DNA of 64,000 nt from Sandaracinus amylolyticus (GTDB lineage: Bacteria > Myxococcota_A > Polyangia > Polyangiales > Sandaracinaceae), in NCBI RefSeq assembly GCF_000737325.1, contig NZ_CP011125.1:2480001-2544000 (forward strand). Direction: 5' to 3'. A program made the translations under genes and the position numbers. A model generated the notes under the pieces. That model was not told the DNA's origin. It was given only the letters and a program-made list of their open reading frames with translations, and made no database searches. Below, piece after piece: positions 59,826 through 64,000 of the stretch (the first letter of the stretch is position 1; each line of letters opens with the position of its first letter).

Positions 59826-61151
59826 GTGACGGGCGCGGCGCTTGCGAGCGTCCCACCCGTGACCTCGGCCCAAGTGGTGGTGATCGGTGCAGGCGCGGCG
59901 GGCCTCGCAGCGGCCGAGACGCTGCGCGAGGCGGGGTGCCACGTCCTGGTGCTCGAGGCGCGCGATCGGATCGGTGGACGCATCTGGACGCACCACGAGC
60001 CCTCGCTGCGCGCGCCGATCGAGCTCGGCGCGGAGTGGGTGCACGGCGAGGCGCCAGGGACGCGCGCGCTCGCGGCACGTGCGGGCGCCGAGATCGTCGA
60101 CGTGCGCGGCCAAGCGCTCCGGGCGCACGACGGACACGTCACCGATGGCTCGTCGTACTGGCGTCGCGTGCAGCGGGTGATGTCGTCGCTCGATGCGCGG
60201 CGCGTGCCCGACGGGCCGGTGGGCGAGGGCATCGATCGCGCCGAGGTCGACGAGGACGCGCGCGTCGAGGCGCGGCGCTACGTCGAGAGCTTCCACGCCG
60301 CGGATCTCGCGACCGCGAGCGAGCGCGCGATCGCGCGCGCCGAGGCGGTCGAGGGGCGCGGGACACCGGCCCGCACCGCGACGGGCTACGACACGATCGT
60401 CCGTACGCTCGCCGCGTCGCTCGGTCGCGACGCGCTGCGCCTCGGCGCGCAGGTGCGCTGCGTGTCGTGGTCGCGCGGACGGGTCGGCGTCGCGCTCGAC
60501 GGAGGCCCGCCGATCGGCGCGCGCGCCGCGGTGATCGCGGTGCCGATCGGCGTGCTCCGAGCGCGCGCGCTGGTGATCGATCCCGAGCCTCCGCGCGTCA
60601 GACGCGGGCTCGACGCGATCGAGCCGGGGCACGCGGTGAGGGTCACGCTCGCGCTGCGGCGACCGATCGGCGAGCTCGTGCAGCATCCCGACGCGACGTT
60701 CGTCTTCACCGACGACGACGCGCTGCCGGTGTGGTGGACCCCGCACCCGCTCGACGCGCCGCTCGTGGTGGGCTGGCGCGGCGGGCCCGCGGCGCGGGCG
60801 CTCCTCGCGGGCGGGCTCGACGTGCTCGAGGCGCGCGCGATCGTCGCGCTTCAGCGGATGCTCGGCACGACGGCGCGCGATGCGCGCGCGCTGGTCGAGC
60901 GGGTATGGGCGCACGACTGGTCGGGCGATCCCTTCGCGCTGGGCGCGTACTCGTTCGTGCGCGCCGGCGGAATCGACGCGGCGGACGCGATGGGCGGCGT
61001 GATCGACGGAACGATCGTGGTCGCGGGCGAGCACGTCGCGGGCGGGTCGATCGGCACGGTCGAGGGCGCGATCGCGAGCGGTCGGCGCGCGGCGGGCGAG
61101 CTGCTGCGCGCGCTCGGCGCCTCGGTCGAGGTGGCGCCGCGCGCGCCGTGA
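59826..61151 (+). CDS. FAD-dependent amine oxidase family protein
   Basis: A 441-aa flavoprotein of the monoamine oxidase/polyamine oxidase fold. The N-terminal dinucleotide motif VVVIGAGAAGLAAAETLREA is followed by LEARDRIGGRIWTH and ELGAEWVHG, the usual amine-oxidase fingerprints, and the C-terminal FAD-binding segment is VVAGEHVAGGSIGTVEGAIA. The enzyme probably oxidises amines in the cytoplasm; the substrate cannot be inferred. Starts with GTG at 59826, or at a GTG 33 bp later. An SDR gene follows 44 bp downstream on the same strand. Confidence 0.92.
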   Translation: MTGAALASVPPVTSAQVVVIGAGAAGLAAAETLREAGCHVLVLEARDRIGGRIWTHHEPSLRAPIELGAEWVHGEAPGTRALAARAGAEIVDVRGQALRAHDGHVTDGSSYWRRVQRVMSSLDARRVPDGPVGEGIDRAEVDEDARVEARRYVESFHAADLATASERAIARAEAVEGRGTPARTATGYDTIVRTLAASLGRDALRLGAQVRCVSWSRGRVGVALDGGPPIGARAAVIAVPIGVLRARALVIDPEPPRVRRGLDAIEPGHAVRVTLALRRPIGELVQHPDATFVFTDDDALPVWWTPHPLDAPLVVGWRGGPAARALLAGGLDVLEARAIVALQRMLGTTARDARALVERVWAHDWSGDPFALGAYSFVRAGGIDAADAMGGVIDGTIVVAGEHVAGGSIGTVEGAIASGRRAAGELLRALGASVEVAPRAP

Positions 61152-61195
61152 TCGAAAGCGCTCGTCGCCCGCGCCGCGCGGATCACACTGCGCGC

Positions 61196-61948
61196 ATGAC
61201 GAAGACGGTGCTGGTGACGGGCGCGACCTCGGGCTTCGGGCGCGCGACGGTGGAGCGCTTCGTGGGCGCGGGCTGGCGGGCCGTCGCGTGCGGACGGCGC
61301 GCGGAGCGGCTCGACGCGCTGGTCGCCGCGCTCGGCGGGTCGCGGGTCCACCCGTGCGCGTTCGACGTGCGCGACGAGGGCGCGATGCGCGCCGCGATCG
61401 CCGCGCTGCCCGACGGGTTCCGCGACGTCGACGTGCTCGTGAACAACGCCGGCCTCGCGCTCGGGACCGCGCCCGCGCAGCGCGCCGATCTCGCGCAGTG
61501 GAAGCAGATGATCGACACGAACGTGACCGCGCTCGCGACGCTGACCCACATCCTCTTGCCGAGGCTGATCGAGCGTCGCGGCGTGATCGTGAACGTCAGC
61601 TCGGTCGCGGCGACGTATCCGTACGTCGGCGGCAACGTCTACGGCGGGACGAAGGCGTTCGTCTCGCAGCTCTCGCTCGGGCTCCGCTCCGACCTGCACG
61701 GCACCGGCGTGCGCGTGACCACGATCGAGCCCGGCCTCGCGGAGACGGAGTTCACGCTGGTGCGCACGAGCGGCGACCAGGCCGCGTCCGACGCGCTCTA
61801 CGCGGGCACGAGCCCGATCACCGGCGAGGACGTCGCCGAGACGATCTGGTGGGTCGCGAACCTGCCGCCGCACCTCAACGTGAACCGCCTCGAGGTGATG
61901 CCGGTGAGCCAGTCGTTCGCGGGGTTCCAGATCCACCGCGCGAAGTGA
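61196..61948 (+). CDS. Short-chain dehydrogenase/reductase (YdfG-like)
   Basis: A 250-aa SDR with cofactor motif TGATSGFG, Arg pair in CGRRAERLDAL suggesting NADP, NNAGLALG, and catalytic Tyr and Lys in NVYGGTKAFV. The C-terminus has the YdfG-type ending (EDVAETIWWVANLPPHLNVN, RLEVMPVSQSFAGFQIHR). YdfG relatives oxidise 3-hydroxy acids such as L-allo-threonine or serine, or reduce malonic semialdehyde. That last activity would connect with the uracil-catabolism genes, but they lie 19 kb away and no link is shown. Its stop codon is 4 bp from the end of a convergent kinase gene. Confidence 0.93.
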   Translation: MTKTVLVTGATSGFGRATVERFVGAGWRAVACGRRAERLDALVAALGGSRVHPCAFDVRDEGAMRAAIAALPDGFRDVDVLVNNAGLALGTAPAQRADLAQWKQMIDTNVTALATLTHILLPRLIERRGVIVNVSSVAATYPYVGGNVYGGTKAFVSQLSLGLRSDLHGTGVRVTTIEPGLAETEFTLVRTSGDQAASDALYAGTSPITGEDVAETIWWVANLPPHLNVNRLEVMPVSQSFAGFQIHRAK

Positions 61949-61952
61949 GCGC

Positions 61953-63545
<1,593 letters not shown>

Positions 63546-63625
63546 GCGCGGCCCGAGTCTACGCTGTGCGCGACGTCGCCACCGGCGCTCGACGCGCGCC
63601 CGCAGCGCGCTAGGGCAGCGCCACC

Positions 63626-64000
63626 ATGCGTCCCACCCTCGCTTGCGTCGCGCTCGCGCTCGCCGGCTGCGCCTCGACGACCCCCTCGCAGCCAACCACC
63701 CCCGCGCGCGCCGGCGTTGCGAACCGGCCCTCGGCGGCGCCCGACGGCAGCTGCCAGCTCGACCGCGCGATGGCGCTCGCCGAGGTGATCGAGGTGCCCG
63801 GGACGCGCGTGTCGCTGCGCCTGCCGCGCGTCGACGAGCTCGTCATGGTGCGCGGCGAGCCCTTCGTGGTGCACGAGTGCGGCCTCGCGATCTCGATCGA
63901 CGCCGCGCCGCCCGGGCTCGCCACCCGGACGTACCTCGACGACGTGAGCCAGGCGCTGCGCACCTCGTCGCTCGGCTGCCGCGAGTCGCGCTCGTCGCAG
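63626..64000 (+). CDS. Lipoprotein, truncated by the window edge
   Basis: The first 125 codons of a lipoprotein: signal peptide MRPTLACVALALAGC with lipobox LAGC (Cys15), a Thr/Pro/Ala linker, then a domain with Cys pairs (GSCQLDRAMALAEVIEVPGT, VVHECGLAISIDAA, SLGCRESR). The strand pattern VSLRLPRVDELVMVRGEPFV is beta-rich. The family is not recognised and the rest of the gene lies outside the window. The ATG at 63626 is the first after the divergent kinase gene. Confidence 0.75.
   Translation, partial: MRPTLACVALALAGCASTTPSQPTTPARAGVANRPSAAPDGSCQLDRAMALAEVIEVPGTRVSLRLPRVDELVMVRGEPFVVHECGLAISIDAAPPGLATRTYLDDVSQALRTSSLGCRESRSSQ

Noticed and set aside
56790-61034. Very long minus-strand open frame (over 1400 codons)
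   Set aside because: Overlaps several confident genes in other frames and gives an Arg/Ala-rich peptide typical of shadows in G+C-rich DNA.

Overview
The window is about 70% G+C with near-saturated G/C third codon positions, many Ser/Thr protein kinases, sigma-54 activators, lipoproteins with Asp/Gly-rich linkers, and a MYXO-CTERM-like tail. This points to a myxobacterium of the Polyangiales/Sandaracinus type (inference from content; no rRNA or tRNA was seen).

Layout. 1-2332: heat-shock cluster hrcA-grpE-dnaK on the minus strand, with dnaK running off the left edge. 2333-3050: no convincing gene, but a promoter-like and a terminator-like element. 3051-6797: TPR membrane protein, AlkZ-related protein and a small membrane protein. 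6828-12118: Ser/Thr kinase, a decayed fragment, a zinc-ribbon gene split over two frames, a cysteine-rich sorted protein and a bestrophin. 12228-15148: GMC oxidoreductase and outer-membrane barrel protein. 15188-18019: a radical SAM/SPASM maturase overlapping the first of two tandem small zinc-ribbon/lipobox proteins that carry repeated YGAP-type motifs, then a DUF2141 protein. 18027-19355: lysyl oxidase-like lipoprotein. 19421-29481: an NtrC-type regulator, a histidine kinase and an HExxxH (QEGLA) peptidase, divergent from a CzcCBA-type metal efflux system with a candidate sigma-54 promoter. 29482-34313: a SEC-C/RelE-like fusion, a membrane protein, and a 1-kb intergenic block of inverted and tandem repeats. 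34314-42417: uvrA with a LexA-like box, mscL, and an operon for uracil catabolism (mmsA-type dehydrogenase, URC1, URC4, upp). 42570-47489: ankyrin protein, SDR, ada and a small secreted protein. 47645-54159: signalling block (NtrC regulator, FHA/sigma-54 activator, Ser/Thr kinase, histidine kinase) and a DUF1877 protein. 54222-64000: frameshifted APC permease, repeat arrays, DUF1963 protein, metallophosphoesterase, FAD amine oxidase, SDR, Ser/Thr kinase and a truncated lipoprotein.

Genes that work together: hrcA/grpE/dnaK (stress response); regulator, kinase and CzcCBA (metal-responsive efflux); mmsA/URC1/URC4/upp (uracil to a C3 acid and then acetyl-CoA); and the maturase with its two putative substrates, which is the best candidate here for a poorly described system. 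Short intergenic regions repeatedly hold long perfect inverted repeats or phased tandem arrays of palindromes.
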